This document shows positions 1 to 11,787 of a DNA stretch of 64,000 nt, in pieces. The stretch spans positions 25,519,386 through 25,583,385 of the forward strand of contig NC_092348.1 of the NCBI RefSeq assembly GCF_963676685.1, written 5' to 3'. The translations under genes and the position numbers were made by a program. The notes below the pieces were generated by a model that was given only the letters and a program-made list of their open reading frames with translations, was not told the DNA's origin and ran no database searches. Within the stretch, counting starts at the first letter, position 1; every line of letters begins with the position of its first letter. The stretch is from Mytilus edulis. Its lineage: Eukaryota > Mollusca > Bivalvia > Mytilida > Mytilidae.

Positions 1-771
1 ACATAAATGATGACATCAATTGAATCATAACTATGTATCTTTACGGTAGAGGGTATCTAATTTAATTCGTATAGTTACATTGGAAAAGGTAACGTTGTGA
101 AAATCATAACAATTATTTCATTTCAACTGAAAATTAAACTGTTGAATTTTCCGTTTTTGTCGCAGTTTAAAAAATCACGACAGTTTTCTTCTTGTATTCT
201 TATTTGAAGTTGCACTGTGTAGTTTATATTCTTTTATTGTCTGATGCCAAATAAATTATAATAAAAATAAATGCCAGACAAGAAAATTGGTAGGTTTAAG
301 AAATAATTGGTACAAGCTATACGTTTTTGTAGTTTTAAAATTAGTAGGCATTATATTCGTGATTATTTTTGCCCGAGCGATAGCGAAAAACTATAATAAA
401 ATGGATATTAGTTCAGTTAAAAAGTACGTCATACTTAACTCCTAAACGAGTAAATAAACTAAAATTTATCAAAAAAAAACATACACGACTATCAAAGGTC
501 AGAAACTCCTTACTTGGAAAAGGCACAAAACATGCGTCCTGTATGATTTTGAAAAACATGGATATTTTTAAAATAGTCGAAAACAATATTGTCTGTCCAA
601 TGGAAAAAGTCGAGGCCAACAAAAGATGAACGGTGCATTATAGAAAGCTATATAGAAGCTGGTTGTAAAAGTTGACAACAATATCTATAACTTGAGTATG
701 GCCTAATAACCTGAAATAATTATATTTATAGCAAATCCCTAGGTACGAAAGATCTACATAGATATAGGAAG
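1..771. other. AT-rich sequence, no feature seen
   Basis: No coding, RNA or repeat feature could be supported. The open frames here are short, without recognisable domains, and occur in low-complexity AT-rich sequence. Confidence 0.6.
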
Positions 772-1045
772 ATGTGGTATGAGTGCCAATGAGACAACTC
801 TCCATCCAAATAACAATTTATAAAAGTAAAAAGTAAAATCATAAATATACTGAACTCAGAGTTAAATCTAATCGGAAAGTCCATAATCACATGGCAAAAA
901 CACATAAAAAACGAATGGACAATAACTATCATATTCCTGACTTGGTACATTATAGGTAGGTACGGTCTTCAACACGAAGCCTTGGCTCACACCGAACAAC
1001 AAGCTATAAAGGACCCCAAAATTACTAGTGTAAACCCATGTTGCC
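772..1045 (-). repeat. Dispersed mussel repeat R1, minus orientation
   Basis: Begins GATGTGGTATGAGTGCCAAT, the reverse complement of the ATTGGCACTCATACCACATC end found at 5295, 12345 and 16895. It continues with GGTACGGTCTTCAACACG and GAGCCAAGG-type sequence in the expected order. I recognise this as a very common mussel interspersed repeat; superfamily unassigned. About 255 bp of unassigned sequence follows, up to 1300. Confidence 0.7.
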
Positions 1046-1300
1046 ATGGACTGTTTTTGCTCTTTGACCGGATGGTTGTCTCTTTGACAATTCAATTCTC
1101 ATTTTTATTTTTGATATGGCTGCATATAAAAATAAGTATATGTGGTGTGATAGACAATCAGACAAATTCTTTCCAGGGACCAAAAGACGTTAGCAAACTA
1201 TAGGTCCCAGTATGACCTTCAACAATAAGCAAAATACACAATTTATAGCATGAAAGCTTCAAAAGGTTTTGGCATGACAAACACGAAAGTTGAGCGAGAG

Positions 1301-2233
1301 AAAAAAAATACGGATACCGCATGGAAACTGGAAAATGGTCCGCAATATTACTTTAGTCTAAATTAAAGACCTGGCGAATTTTAGTCCTTATCGATGGATG
1401 TGATGTATGTTTTAAAAAAAAGACAATCATGGTTTGTTTGGACATTTTTATAATGCAAGTCTTGGTTTTAAAAGTCGTTAACAAAGAATCACTCACATAA
1501 AGACGGCAAATCCATCAATAAAAGAAAAACATGAATAGACGTACTACAATGCACAGAATAACATGTATACATTTTTATTTGCGATCATAAAATGCACGAA
1601 GTCGTCCATTTCTATGTAAATTGGATCGATTTAAATAAAAGTAAGATGAATACGTTTCTGTTGCCACGGATTATTCCCCAAGTACAGTAGCAGTATAGCA
1701 GAACAGTTCAAGTTTCCTATATAGTCCAAATTATACACTTAACCAATACAATAATGTAAATCCATGCACATTTCACAAGGTTTTATCCAAATAGCTTTCT
1801 TACTATCCAATATATTGCAAGTACGAAAAAGGAAGGACAGAAGTATATTTTTTCTATATGTTTTGTGTTTGCACAACTTTTGAAATTGGATTATGCATTC
1901 GTTCTAAAATAAAATTTTAGACCAAATAAAAGTTAAAAGATGACATAATTTGACAATCGCAATTGTTAAATCGCTTTGAAGTTCGAAAAAAGATAATCTG
2001 TCCCTGTTAATGGGATATTAAAGTGCGCCAATCGATGGTCACAGCTACACTGTTATGAATTTGATTCTATAAGTGAATATAATGGCATGTTGCTGAAAAT
2101 GTACACCTTTCATCATAATTTGTATCGGTGTTTTGGTTTTCAAACATATTGGTATCGAAAATCACTAAAGAGACATTAATTGTCGAAAAACTCTTCTGGC
2201 ACAATAACATTTATTTGGTACCTTTTATGTAAT
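1301..2233. repeat. Segmental duplication, copy A
   Basis: Aligns with 3604-4549 (A') at a constant offset of 2316 bp from 1368 onward. The only difference I found is a 13-bp segment present in A' (CTCACTAAGTTGA, about 3664) and missing here. No gene is recognisable inside it. The near-identity implies either a very recent duplication or an assembly artefact. Confidence 0.85.
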
Positions 2234-3603
2234 AGCAATAGGTTGTAATTTAGGTTGGATTGGTCGGTTCGACATCTCTGCTTGATCAGGATTCGTTACT
2301 TTGCTCCCTCTGCCTCTACAACAACTCCTACCACTATGCCCACGTGTTCTGGTAGATTTTGGTGGCATGACTGTATTGTTTCCGAGAAATCTACGATTTA
2401 ATCAGAAATAGAAGGAATTGAACTGTATTGATATGGAACACGATGTTGACGTTATTGCTGAGAACGTAGTAAGATCGCGCTATGAACGTAGTATAATCGT
2501 GGTAAGAACGTGTAATAATCGCAGTAAGATCGTGTTGCAATCGGATAACTCGTGGTATGGTCGTAGTGAGAACGTGAAGAGCGTAGAAAGATCTTGATAA
2601 GCGTAGTGAGGTCGCAGAATAATCGCGGTGAGAACGTGGTATAATCGTAGTGGGATCTTTGTAGAAGCGTAGAGAGGACAAGTAGCATCGTGAAAGCAAC
2701 GAAAATTTACATTTTCATGCCGCTCATACCGCGACCTCACCACGATCTAAATTTATTTTAGATCGCGGTGAGCGTGGTGCGATCGTGGTCTAGTGGGACT
2801 GGGGCTTAACTCAGCATTAGACGAGGCCAGCATACATTAAAAGTTTAATATAAAGTTGGTTTAAAATGTTGCCATGGGAACATACTCCTCTCGTACAAAC
2901 CTCATTATGTAATGACTGTATATTACTATATACGTATATATATGTATTAGCAACTAGACCAAAATGAGATATTATCAACAAAATCCATTGATATTCAGTA
3001 ACGATTAACTGTTTTGAATTTCAGCTAATTAAAGGGGCACTAGCTGTCACATTCATGGTCACCGATTTGACTCAAATTCTCATATTTGATTTATAACAAT
3101 GTAAAACATTTATCCAAACTATCAAAAGTCTAAAATAAACAGTTTACAGAGCATGGGGTAGATAATATATAGGTTCGTTTCGTGTTTATTTTAGTCCAGA
3201 CGCCATCTAATTAACTACCGATTTGACCTCAGATGACCATGTAAGCGATGTAAACATAAATAAAGATATGAATAGATTAAACCAATTTTAAATTTTATAG
3301 GTCTGTTTGATTTTATTTTATAGATTAAAAATAGATGTTTGTCATTGTTTTTAACCGAATAAGAATGATTTTATGTGCATCGAATTAGTAATCAAACGAT
3401 TTACTGTAGTTTCACTTTCATTGTTGACATTCTTTTTCTTTAAATAACCAGTACACGTACAATGCATGCGTTGTCAATCTCTAGCTAGGGGTTAAATTGA
3501 AGTTCACATGAATACTAGTCTCGATTATCCAGACGCTCCGGGCCATATGCATATGTTATTGTTGGCTGTAAGAACGATAACTCTGGTGCATCGAGACTAC
3601 ATG
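2234..3603. repeat. Segmental duplication, copy B
   Basis: Aligns with 5384-6755 (B') at a constant offset of 3150 bp with no difference noticed. It contains an array of degenerate 11-bp units (2455-2810) and the left ~575 bp of an inverted-repeat element whose right end survives only downstream of B'. No gene is recognisable. Open frames in both copies are identical simply because the DNA is. Confidence 0.9.
2455..2810. repeat. Array of degenerate 11-bp units (in B)
   Basis: From 2462 the sequence parses into consecutive 11-mers such as GAACGTAGTAA, GATCGCGCTAT, GAACGTAGTAT, AATCGTGGTAA and AATCGCAGTAA. The first eight are exactly 11 bp; later units vary between 9 and 12. The right end is a short hairpin followed by TCGTGGTCTAGTGGGACT, which matches in inverse the TAGTCCCACTAGGCCATCG start of the array in segment C. 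Probably the inside of a foldback or MITE family. Confidence 0.7.
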
Positions 3604-4549
3604 AAAAAAAATACGGATACCGCATGGAAACTGGAAAATGGTCCGCAATATTACTTTAGTCTACTCACTAAGTTGAAATTAAAGACCTGGCGAATTTTAG
3701 TCCTTATCGATGGATGTGATGTATGTTTTAAAAAAAAGACAATCATGGTTTGTTTGGACATTTTTATAATGCAAGTCTTGGTTTTAAAAGTCGTTAACAA
3801 AGAATCACTCACATAAAGACGGCAAATCCATCAATAAAAGAAAAACATGAATAGACGTACTACAATGCACAGAATAACATGTATACATTTTTATTTGCGA
3901 TCATAAAATGCACGAAGTCGTCCATTTCTATGTAAATTGGATCGATTTAAATAAAAGTAAGATGAATACGTTTCTGTTGCCACGGATTATTCCCCAAGTA
4001 CAGTAGCAGTATAGCAGAACAGTTCAAGTTTCCTATATAGTCCAAATTATACACTTAACCAATACAATAATGTAAATCCATGCACATTTCACAAGGTTTT
4101 ATCCAAATAGCTTTCTTACTATCCAATATATTGCAAGTACGAAAAAGGAAGGACAGAAGTATATTTTTTCTATATGTTTTGTGTTTGCACAACTTTTGAA
4201 ATTGGATTATGCATTCGTTCTAAAATAAAATTTTAGACCAAATAAAAGTTAAAAGATGACATAATTTGACAATCGCAATTGTTAAATCGCTTTGAAGTTC
4301 GAAAAAAGATAATCTGTCCCTGTTAATGGGATATTAAAGTGCGCCAATCGATGGTCACAGCTACACTGTTATGAATTTGATTCTATAAGTGAATATAATG
4401 GCATGTTGCTGAAAATGTACACCTTTCATCATAATTTGTATCGGTGTTTTGGTTTTCAAACATATTGGTATCGAAAATCACTAAAGAGACATTAATTGTC
4501 GAAAAACTCTTCTGGCACAATAACATTTATTTGGTACCTTTTATGTAAT
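3604..4549. repeat. Segmental duplication, copy A'
   Basis: Second copy of A, abutting B directly at ACATG|AAAAAAAATACGG. It ends at TTTATGTAAT, where copy A continues straight into AGCAATAGG of B while this copy runs into segment C. Confidence 0.85.
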
Positions 4550-4677
4550 TACAGGCACATTCAATTGATCAGTGGCGGCTTCTAAATAGACAGTAGGCCA
4601 AAAAAACGTTCAAAACAACTAATAAGGAAAAATAATAAAATAAATAAACATTTAAAGTTAGAATTTCTCTCTTAATA

Positions 4678-5020
4678 CCCTAGTCCCACTAGGCCATCGT
4701 GGTGCGGTCGTGGCGAAATCAGGTCGTAGTAGAAGCGTAGTGAGAGCACACTAAGATCGTAGTAAGATCGCAAAGGTCGCTGTACAATCGTAGCGAGAGC
4801 GTAGCGAAAGCGTGATTCTATTCGGAGAGACTGCGCACAGCGACGTGATCACGACCTCACTACGACCATCACGTTCTCACTGCGACCCAACTACGCTTCC
4901 ACTACGACTATACCACGCTTTTCAAGACCATAGTACGATTCTAGCACGCCCTTGCCGTCCTCGTCAAGCTCTTCTTACGAACTGACTACGTTCACACTAC
5001 GACCATCATTCTCATTGTCA
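4678..5020. repeat. Foldback array of 11-bp units (in C)
   Basis: Starts CCCTAGTCCCACTAGG. The left half carries 11-mers such as GATCGTAGTAA, AATCGTAGCGA and GAGCGTAGCGA. From about 4850 the orientation flips, giving ACGACCTCACT, ACGACCATCAC, GTTCTCACTGC and GCTTCCACTAC. The two halves are thus inverted relative to each other. It is related to the arrays in B and B' but much diverged from them. Confidence 0.7.
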
Positions 5021-5089
5021 TTTTTCACATAAAATATATAAAAAAAGCTCCCTAGATTTTGTTTGTTTGAATGTAATTATCCATTTGCT

Positions 5090-5315
5090 CTAACGGCTCA
5101 ACCATGATTCTCTTTTTAATATAGATTAGACCGTTGGTTTTCCCGTTTAAATGGTTTAACACTGGTAATATTTTGGGTCCTTTATAACGTTCTGATTGAT
5201 GTGAGCCAAGGCTCCGTGTTGAAGGCCGTACCTTGGTCTATAATGGTTTACTTTTATAAATTGTTACTTGGATGGAGAGTTGTCTCATTGGCTCTCATAC
5301 CACATCTTCCTATAT
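5090..5315 (+). repeat. Mussel repeat R1, plus orientation
   Basis: Contains GATTAGACCGTTGGTTTTCC, GATGTGAGCCAAGGCTCCG, GTGTTGAAGGCCGTACC and the end GTCTCATTGGCTCTCATACC. The block at about 16680-16915 has the same order. Confidence 0.7.
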
Positions 5316-5383
5316 ATATATTGATACATCTATGTCATCTCTGCTATCGTTTACTAAAATATCGTCGTTGAGCTTCATGGACC

Positions 5384-6755
5384 AGCAATAGGTTGTAATT
5401 TAGGTTGGATTGGTCGGTTCGACATCTCTGCTTGATCAGGATTCGTTACTTTGCTCCCTCTGCCTCTACAACAACTCCTACCACTATGCCCACGTGTTCT
5501 GGTAGATTTTGGTGGCATGACTGTATTGTTTCCGAGAAATCTACGATTTAATCAGAAATAGAAGGAATTGAACTGTATTGATATGGAACACGATGTTGAC
5601 GTTATTGCTGAGAACGTAGTAAGATCGCGCTATGAACGTAGTATAATCGTGGTAAGAACGTGTAATAATCGCAGTAAGATCGTGTTGCAATCGGATAACT
5701 CGTGGTATGGTCGTAGTGAGAACGTGAAGAGCGTAGAAAGATCTTGATAAGCGTAGTGAGGTCGCAGAATAATCGCGGTGAGAACGTGGTATAATCGTAG
5801 TGGGATCTTTGTAGAAGCGTAGAGAGGACAAGTAGCATCGTGAAAGCAACGAAAATTTACATTTTCATGCCGCTCATACCGCGACCTCACCACGATCTAA
5901 ATTTATTTTAGATCGCGGTGAGCGTGGTGCGATCGTGGTCTAGTGGGACTGGGGCTTAACTCAGCATTAGACGAGGCCAGCATACATTAAAAGTTTAATA
6001 TAAAGTTGGTTTAAAATGTTGCCATGGGAACATACTCCTCTCGTACAAACCTCATTATGTAATGACTGTATATTACTATATACGTATATATATGTATTAG
6101 CAACTAGACCAAAATGAGATATTATCAACAAAATCCATTGATATTCAGTAACGATTAACTGTTTTGAATTTCAGCTAATTAAAGGGGCACTAGCTGTCAC
6201 ATTCATGGTCACCGATTTGACTCAAATTCTCATATTTGATTTATAACAATGTAAAACATTTATCCAAACTATCAAAAGTCTAAAATAAACAGTTTACAGA
6301 GCATGGGGTAGATAATATATAGGTTCGTTTCGTGTTTATTTTAGTCCAGACGCCATCTAATTAACTACCGATTTGACCTCAGATGACCATGTAAGCGATG
6401 TAAACATAAATAAAGATATGAATAGATTAAACCAATTTTAAATTTTATAGGTCTGTTTGATTTTATTTTATAGATTAAAAATAGATGTTTGTCATTGTTT
6501 TTAACCGAATAAGAATGATTTTATGTGCATCGAATTAGTAATCAAACGATTTACTGTAGTTTCACTTTCATTGTTGACATTCTTTTTCTTTAAATAACCA
6601 GTACACGTACAATGCATGCGTTGTCAATCTCTAGCTAGGGGTTAAATTGAAGTTCACATGAATACTAGTCTCGATTATCCAGACGCTCCGGGCCATATGC
6701 ATATGTTATTGTTGGCTGTAAGAACGATAACTCTGGTGCATCGAGACTACATGAA
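5384..6755. repeat. Segmental duplication, copy B'
   Basis: Second copy of B, at offset 3150. Unlike B, it continues naturally at its 3' end into the right half of an inverted-repeat element ending near 6955. B' therefore looks like the ancestral context and B like the truncated derivative. Confidence 0.85.
5605..5960. repeat. Array of degenerate 11-bp units (in B')
   Basis: Duplicate of the array at 2455-2810, carried inside the B/B' duplication. No difference was noticed. Confidence 0.7.
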
Positions 6756-6955
6756 TACGGATTTAAAGAGGTCGACTCATTCACTTGCAAGTGAATAACT
6801 AATTATCAATGTTTCTTAGCGTAATTTGACAAAATTGAACCTTTTTGGCTGCAAAAAGCGAATTGTTATTTCACTATTAAACTTTTATTATTGATTGAAC
6901 CAAAACAAAAATCAAACTTTAGATTTTTTATATATCGTAGCTAGTGCCCCTTTAA
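6179..6955. mobile_element. Inverted-repeat element with TTAAAGGGGCACTAGCT ends
   Basis: TTAAAGGGGCACTAGCT (6179-6195) is mirrored by AGCTAGTGCCCCTTTAA (6939-6955), delimiting a ~777-bp non-coding element typical of a non-autonomous DNA transposon. A truncated copy occupies 3029-3603 inside B. The left portion resembles sequence I associate with mussel repeats. No transposase frame was seen. Confidence 0.6.
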
Positions 6956-7299
6956 CAATTTCAAATGAACCTTCAGTTGTTCTAGTATACACCTATAATG
7001 CGAATACACCTGCACCAAATAGACCGCGCATCAATTGTACAAAAACCCTTTACTAAAATTCTTTAAAATTACTTTGCATAATATATTCCCTCAAGTTTTT
7101 AACAGTAACAGGCATTAATTTTAAATCATAATGTTCTTAACAACACATTTATTTTATTTCAAAAGTTCCTGTGAAAAGGGCGTGCTAAACAAATAAGTAG
7201 AAAAAAAGATGGATTTCTGAAAATTGTACATTGTTAAGATCTATATGGAACACACTAAATATTGATGTACAGAAAGAAATCGAGTTTTTTGCATGTGTA
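6956..7299. other. AT-rich spacer, nothing recognised
   Basis: No supported feature. Confidence 0.5.
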
Positions 7300-7640
7300 A
7301 TAATAATAATAAATAATAAAAGGTAGACAATAATCATTTGCATGTTTATTTCTGATAAAAAGTCGTTCTATTAAAAAGAGCACATCCGTAAAACAAAATT
7401 ATTAACATGTTTTATATATTGGCAAAATAACATTAAGTTGACATTCGAATTATCAATTTTGTTATAGCGAATATAAATGACAAGAAAATATGTCAACAAG
7501 GTTTAAAACATATGACACACTAGATAAAATAAATCCCCCATAAAAACTTACAAATGAGTGGAACATGTATTCATTTACATAAGAAGATGCTTACTAATTA
7601 AAAGTTATTATATGGTATACAATTTATTTGCGTTTGGCTG
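7300..7640. repeat. Diverged non-coding duplicate D (with 10790-11230)
   Basis: Shares with 10790-11230 a colinear series: TGTTTTATATATTGGC, the CATTAAGTTGACATTCG core, AAAACTTACAAATGAGTGG-type sequence, then ATTCATTTACAT and GCTTACTAATTA. The copies are diverged by substitutions and short indels. The core ATAACATTAAGTTGACAT (7427-7444) also occurs upstream of both galaxin-like genes. No coding capacity was seen. Confidence 0.65.
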
Positions 7641-8337
7641 TTTGGTGATTTTTCTTCTTATTGGCTTTTCTACTAGAATTTAGTGATCCTATGTTTTCTT
7701 TTGGTATTCCCAAAGCATTGTCTTAAAGCTATCTTTTAGTATTTTATTTAACAATTCTATCATTTAGTTTAGCTTCTTATCAAAATAATTATGCCTTTTT
7801 TCCTGTATAATCCATACAAAACGTGTCATTTTACCATACGTTGTAGCTTGAGAAAATGCGCTGAGACCTACCATTTTTATTATATTTTTGAACACTTGCC
7901 TTTTCCATTTTTGTTTCAGCGGAAGATGCATTCACAGAAATGTTTATTTTTCTCAAACACACATGGGTGATGGTTATAGTTTGGATTGAGATAAAGTAGT
8001 AAAAAAAGGGAAGTTTGCAATAGGGCGATGAAATATCATACATCTATCGAAAAAGACAGGTACAATATTGGAAAGAACAGAAAACGACAGACAGAAAAAA
8101 CATGCCCGCAAAACAGTTCACCAAATATCAAAGATAAATCCTGAGCCCAAGCATAAAAATAAAGAAAAAAACCCTTATCAATCGCAGAAAGAAGTGTAAA
8201 ATGGTTGGTTACAAATTCTCCTTAATCGTAACTGATCGTATAATGCATATTCTGGTTCACTTTTAAAAGATACAACGACTATTGTTAAATGTGTGCATAC
8301 AATGTAGGCGTCCCGTAAGGTTTTCCTCTCCTAAATA
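7641..8337. other. Intergenic, nothing recognised
   Basis: AT-rich. Short open frames without domain signatures. Confidence 0.5.
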
Positions 8338-8339
8338 TA

Positions 8340-9627
8340 CACATGGAAAAAAGTATTGCAACACCTTAATTTTTTAAAACTTGAAAAATCAGCCTCTTTT
8401 TTTGGATGAAATATAATAAAATATGTGTATAATATTATTGAAACATAGTTTATGATAACATTGGCATTGAAACGAACAAAAAATGTTTGAAAAAAAATGA
8501 TTTATATAACCACAATTTTAATAACAAAATGAAGTGTATTTTGTACAAAAAAATGCATTTTACAACGTTTACTGTAGTCGAACTTTACAATGTCAGACAT
8601 TTCAAAATTAATCTTCAGATGACTGTTCACATCATGGTTGATCGTCATACGCCAAAGAATTAGTACTTTGTGAGCAGCCTCCATTCAAACGAATAACCGC
8701 ATCTTAACGTCTCCTGATTCCTGCCCTAAATCGACTAATTTGTTGCTAAGGTAGCATCAACCATTTCTGATGAAGGGCATTGTATATTTCATGATGTGTT
8801 TGAACTGGGATGTCCTTTCGCGCACTATCCGCCCAATAATGTCCCAAATATGCTCGATATGATTCAAATCCGGGCTACGATCGGGCCAAGGAAGATGAAC
8901 CAAATTCCATTTGAACATTGGATCTTCCTCCACGATGCTAATTTCCAACTTTGGCGAGCTCTGCACTATATTGGATACGGAAAACTGTGTGTCTGTTCGT
9001 TAGCAAGGGTCTCCGAAATGGTCTTATAGCACGATAACCAGTAGCGATGAGTCGATCTCGAACAGTTCTTGTTAAAAGGCTCCTGTATGGCCTCCACTCT
9101 CTTTTTAGGATTGTCTTGTATGCAATGGGTTTCCTTCTGACCAACCTCATTATGCTTGATTTTCCCTAGTAAATGGTATAGGGGGTCTTCATTATCTCGG
9201 AAGGTCTTTAACAGCGTTTATTGCCTGATTTTTATTCTCAAAACGACTTATAGTGGAAGGTGATGACCAACAAACGTGCAGTTGTTACAGCGATATCCCT
9301 GCTTCTCTTATGCTGATAATCTGCCACCTTGCTGCAGTTAAGAGTTGTCAAGGACCCATTACAAGATGTCAATCACATAACTTTAAAAACTTGGTTATTT
9401 AAAGTGTTGAAAACAATGAGGATAAAACATCTGTGTTGCTGTTTACGGGTACAGTAGCTGCATGTGCAGATAAAAACTGATCGAGTCGATATTTATTGAT
9501 TAAACTCAGGTGTTACTTAAATAATGTTTAACTAGTTCTTTTTTTTACTAAATTATATCACAAAAAAATAAAGAGTGTTTTTTTAATTTCAATTTCAATT
9601 TGGTGTTGCAATACTTTTTTCCATGTC
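8340..9627 (-). mobile_element. Tc1/mariner-type transposon, 1288 bp, defective
   Basis: Perfect 25-bp terminal inverted repeats lie at 8341-8365 (ACATGGAAAAAAGTATTGCA then ACACC) and 9602-9626 (reverse complement). One more mismatched base sits at each end, then TA on both sides (8338-8339 and 9628-9629), the diagnostic Tc1/mariner target duplication. The inside encodes a broken transposase on the minus strand. The ends look intact enough to be mobilised in trans, which is an inference. Confidence 0.9.
8757..9365 (-). pseudogene. Tc1-family transposase remnant
   Basis: On the minus strand the N-terminal helix-turn-helix region reads LTAARWQIISIREAGISL, a stop, then STISRF (about 9350-9230). 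After a frame change comes TVRDRLIATGYRA with RPLLTNRH (within 9150-8938). A shifted frame then carries WPDRSPDLNHIEHIWD (about 8890-8840), the conserved block around the last catalytic Glu of the DD34E triad. The segment that should hold the first two catalytic Asp residues is missing: HTH and DLN-IEH-WD blocks lie almost side by side. Internal deletion, a stop and frameshifts make it non-functional. Family assignment rests on the motif and on the TA-flanked inverted repeats. Confidence 0.85.
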
Positions 9628-9629
9628 TA

Positions 9630-10789
9630 TACAATTGCAATTGGTACATGACTATTTCACCAGAGACAAAGATAGGGACAAAAATATTTTGTGAAACAGA
9701 AATAATGATAATAAAATCAAATAAACCTTCATTACCGTTTAATGTTATCATTTTCTTCTTAATGTAGCACGCTGTAAGAACAGCATTTATATAAGGAGTT
9801 TTATAGAAAATTGATTTGAAATGTTGCCAAGTGAACAAATTACTTTCGTACAAACCACATTTTTTTTTCAACTGATCGTAATAATTTCCACTGGAACATG
9901 TATTTGTGATACCTTCAAATTAATTGAATTTTAGTTACATGACAAATTCAAACCGACCTTGTACTCGAATAAACATATAATGAAAATACATCGAGAAAAT
10001 CAGGTATTTATGTTTAAAAATCATGACAAACTGTTCAAAGGTTCTGTCAAAAACTTTGTTAAAACATTTCAAATCTAAACAGACATTTCCTTTTAAATAA
10101 TTATGCTCGTGCAAACACGATTTATTATATTAAAAAGTTTTCCGATTGTGACTTGCTCGAAAATATCGTTGTAATAAAAGGTGGAATTCGGTAAGTTGAA
10201 ATAACCATGCTAAGGACTACATGGAACTCTTTTTTTTTATGTAGGAACTTAAGGATAACATTTAGGTTCAACCCATCAGTATAAGTTACAATAGCGCAAT
10301 TACATGTTTACATTAAATCGGAATTTTTTTTTACCTCCCCTCCCCCAAAGATGGTACTCAGAATAAAAATACTCTGAGGCTTCTGATTGGATGATGCAGG
10401 TTGGAATTATTTTTCATTTCACAGCTTATCCATTTAGGTTTAAAAAATAGGTGAAAATTAAATACACAATTTATAATGTGTACTAGAATATATTTTTATT
10501 TTATTAACTGAGGACTCATTCAAAATTAATCTTTCTAATTTAGTGCTGAATATGGAAGCTTCCGTAACAATTGCATTTTAGGGCATTTTTTGCTGAATGA
10601 CCATATACTTTATGTTTTCTGTAATAAAAGACTGACATCTTAACAGGAACTGCTACACATGCAATTTTATCTAGTTTGTTCAGTCATCAAGAAATAAATT
10701 TATGAATACCACTGGGGGCCTATGGAAAATGCATTACAAATAATTGCGCTCTTGTAACCTATATTAACAACCTTCATATCTTAAACAAA
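9630..10789. other. Intergenic, nothing recognised
   Basis: AT-rich, with homopolymer tracts and a C-rich tract near 10333. No gene or repeat was confidently identified. Confidence 0.5.
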
Positions 10790-11230
10790 TAAATGATAAA
10801 TAAAAAATGATAAAAGGAAGACAATTCACTTCTGCATGTTCATTTCTCACAAACAGTCATGCATTATGTAGCTATAAAGGTTAAATGAGCACATCTGTAA
10901 AAAAGTTTATCGTGTTTTATATATTGGCGAAAATACATTAAGTTGACATTCGCAGCATTAATATTGTTGAAGCTAATATAACTGACATGAAAATGTGTCA
11001 GCATTGTATAAAACACATAACACAAAAAAAAAAAACCCACACTAAAAACCTTACAAATGAGTGGAAACATGCATTCATTTACATATGAACGTGTTTGCTA
11101 ATTAATTTTATTTTCATGGTACATAGCTAGAATTGCGTTTGATTGTTGGTAATTTGTTTCCTGTGACTTTTATGAGAACTTTTATCTCTTCCTGTACACA
11201 AGGATGTTTTTTTCATGTGATTAGTTTCTT
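10790..11230. repeat. Diverged non-coding duplicate D'
   Basis: Partner of 7300-7640; see that entry for the shared landmarks. The motif here is ATACATTAAGTTGACAT (10933-10949), one base shorter than in D. The sequence to about 11230 continues with GAATTGCGTTTGATTGTTGG, resembling ATTTGCGTTTGGCTGTTTGG near 7625. Confidence 0.6.
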
Positions 11231-11524
11231 TATTGTTACAGAAAAAATAATAGGTCGGAACATTTTTGCAAAGAAAAGAAACCAAACCGAAAAACAAGGC
11301 AAAAAAAACACTTCACCAGAAATTAAACAGTTACCACAAACCAAGGCAAAAAAAAAAAAAGGTCGAACTCACAGGAAACTGTAACTTGAGACAAACAAAA
11401 TACAACAAGATATCGGATACTGACAAAAGTAATTGCTCAATTTTAATTTGACAACTTCAATAAAATCAATAAAACCTTTCGAGTACCTTCCACATTCTCT
11501 AGTACGTCATACAAATATATCTAA

Positions 11525-11787
11525 GGCAGCAAGCATTGATTTTCGGCTATGGATTTTTTTTCTGGACGAACTTTTTTTTCACCTTCGGCGAAAAACAATC
11601 TATTTTTTTGGCGACAAGTCGAAAACAATTTTTTCTTTCAATTTTAGCATTACATGTAGTGGCAGCAGAGGGAGAAACAAAGATGGTCAAAAACATTTTT
11701 TTTTCTCCAAAAACTGGAAACAAACCTTTTTCCCCCCAAAAAATCCATAGCCAAAGCTCCCCTCCCGAGAATCAAATGCTTGCTGCC
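11525..11787. mobile_element. MITE with TAA target duplication (PIF/Harbinger-like)
   Basis: The left end GGCAGCAAGCATTGATTTTC (11525 on), with GGCTATGGATTTTTT inside it, is mirrored on the right by AAAAAATCCATAGCC and AATCAAATGCTTGCTGCC ending at 11787. Both sides are flanked by TAA (11522-11524 and 11788-11790). A 3-bp TAA duplication suits PIF/Harbinger-type elements. The 263-bp length and absence of a transposase make it a MITE. Confidence 0.7.

Larger units (their letters stand above)
4550..5383. repeat. Segment C, present between A' and B' only
   Basis: An 834-bp stretch that separates A' from B' but is absent between A and B. It includes a foldback array of 11-bp units (4678-5020) and an R1 mussel repeat (about 5090-5315). 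It has no clean terminal inverted repeats at its own borders. Loss from the A-B copy is as plausible as insertion into A'-B'. Confidence 0.75.

Noticed and set aside
3508..3816. 102-codon open frame across the B/A' junction
   Set aside because: Created by the duplication junction. In the B' context the frame ends after 46 codons. No domain recognised.
2391..5893. Three overlapping minus-strand open frames duplicated identically in B and B'
   Set aside because: They cover the 11-bp repeat arrays in three frames and owe their openness to the repeat. They are identical only because the DNA is duplicated.
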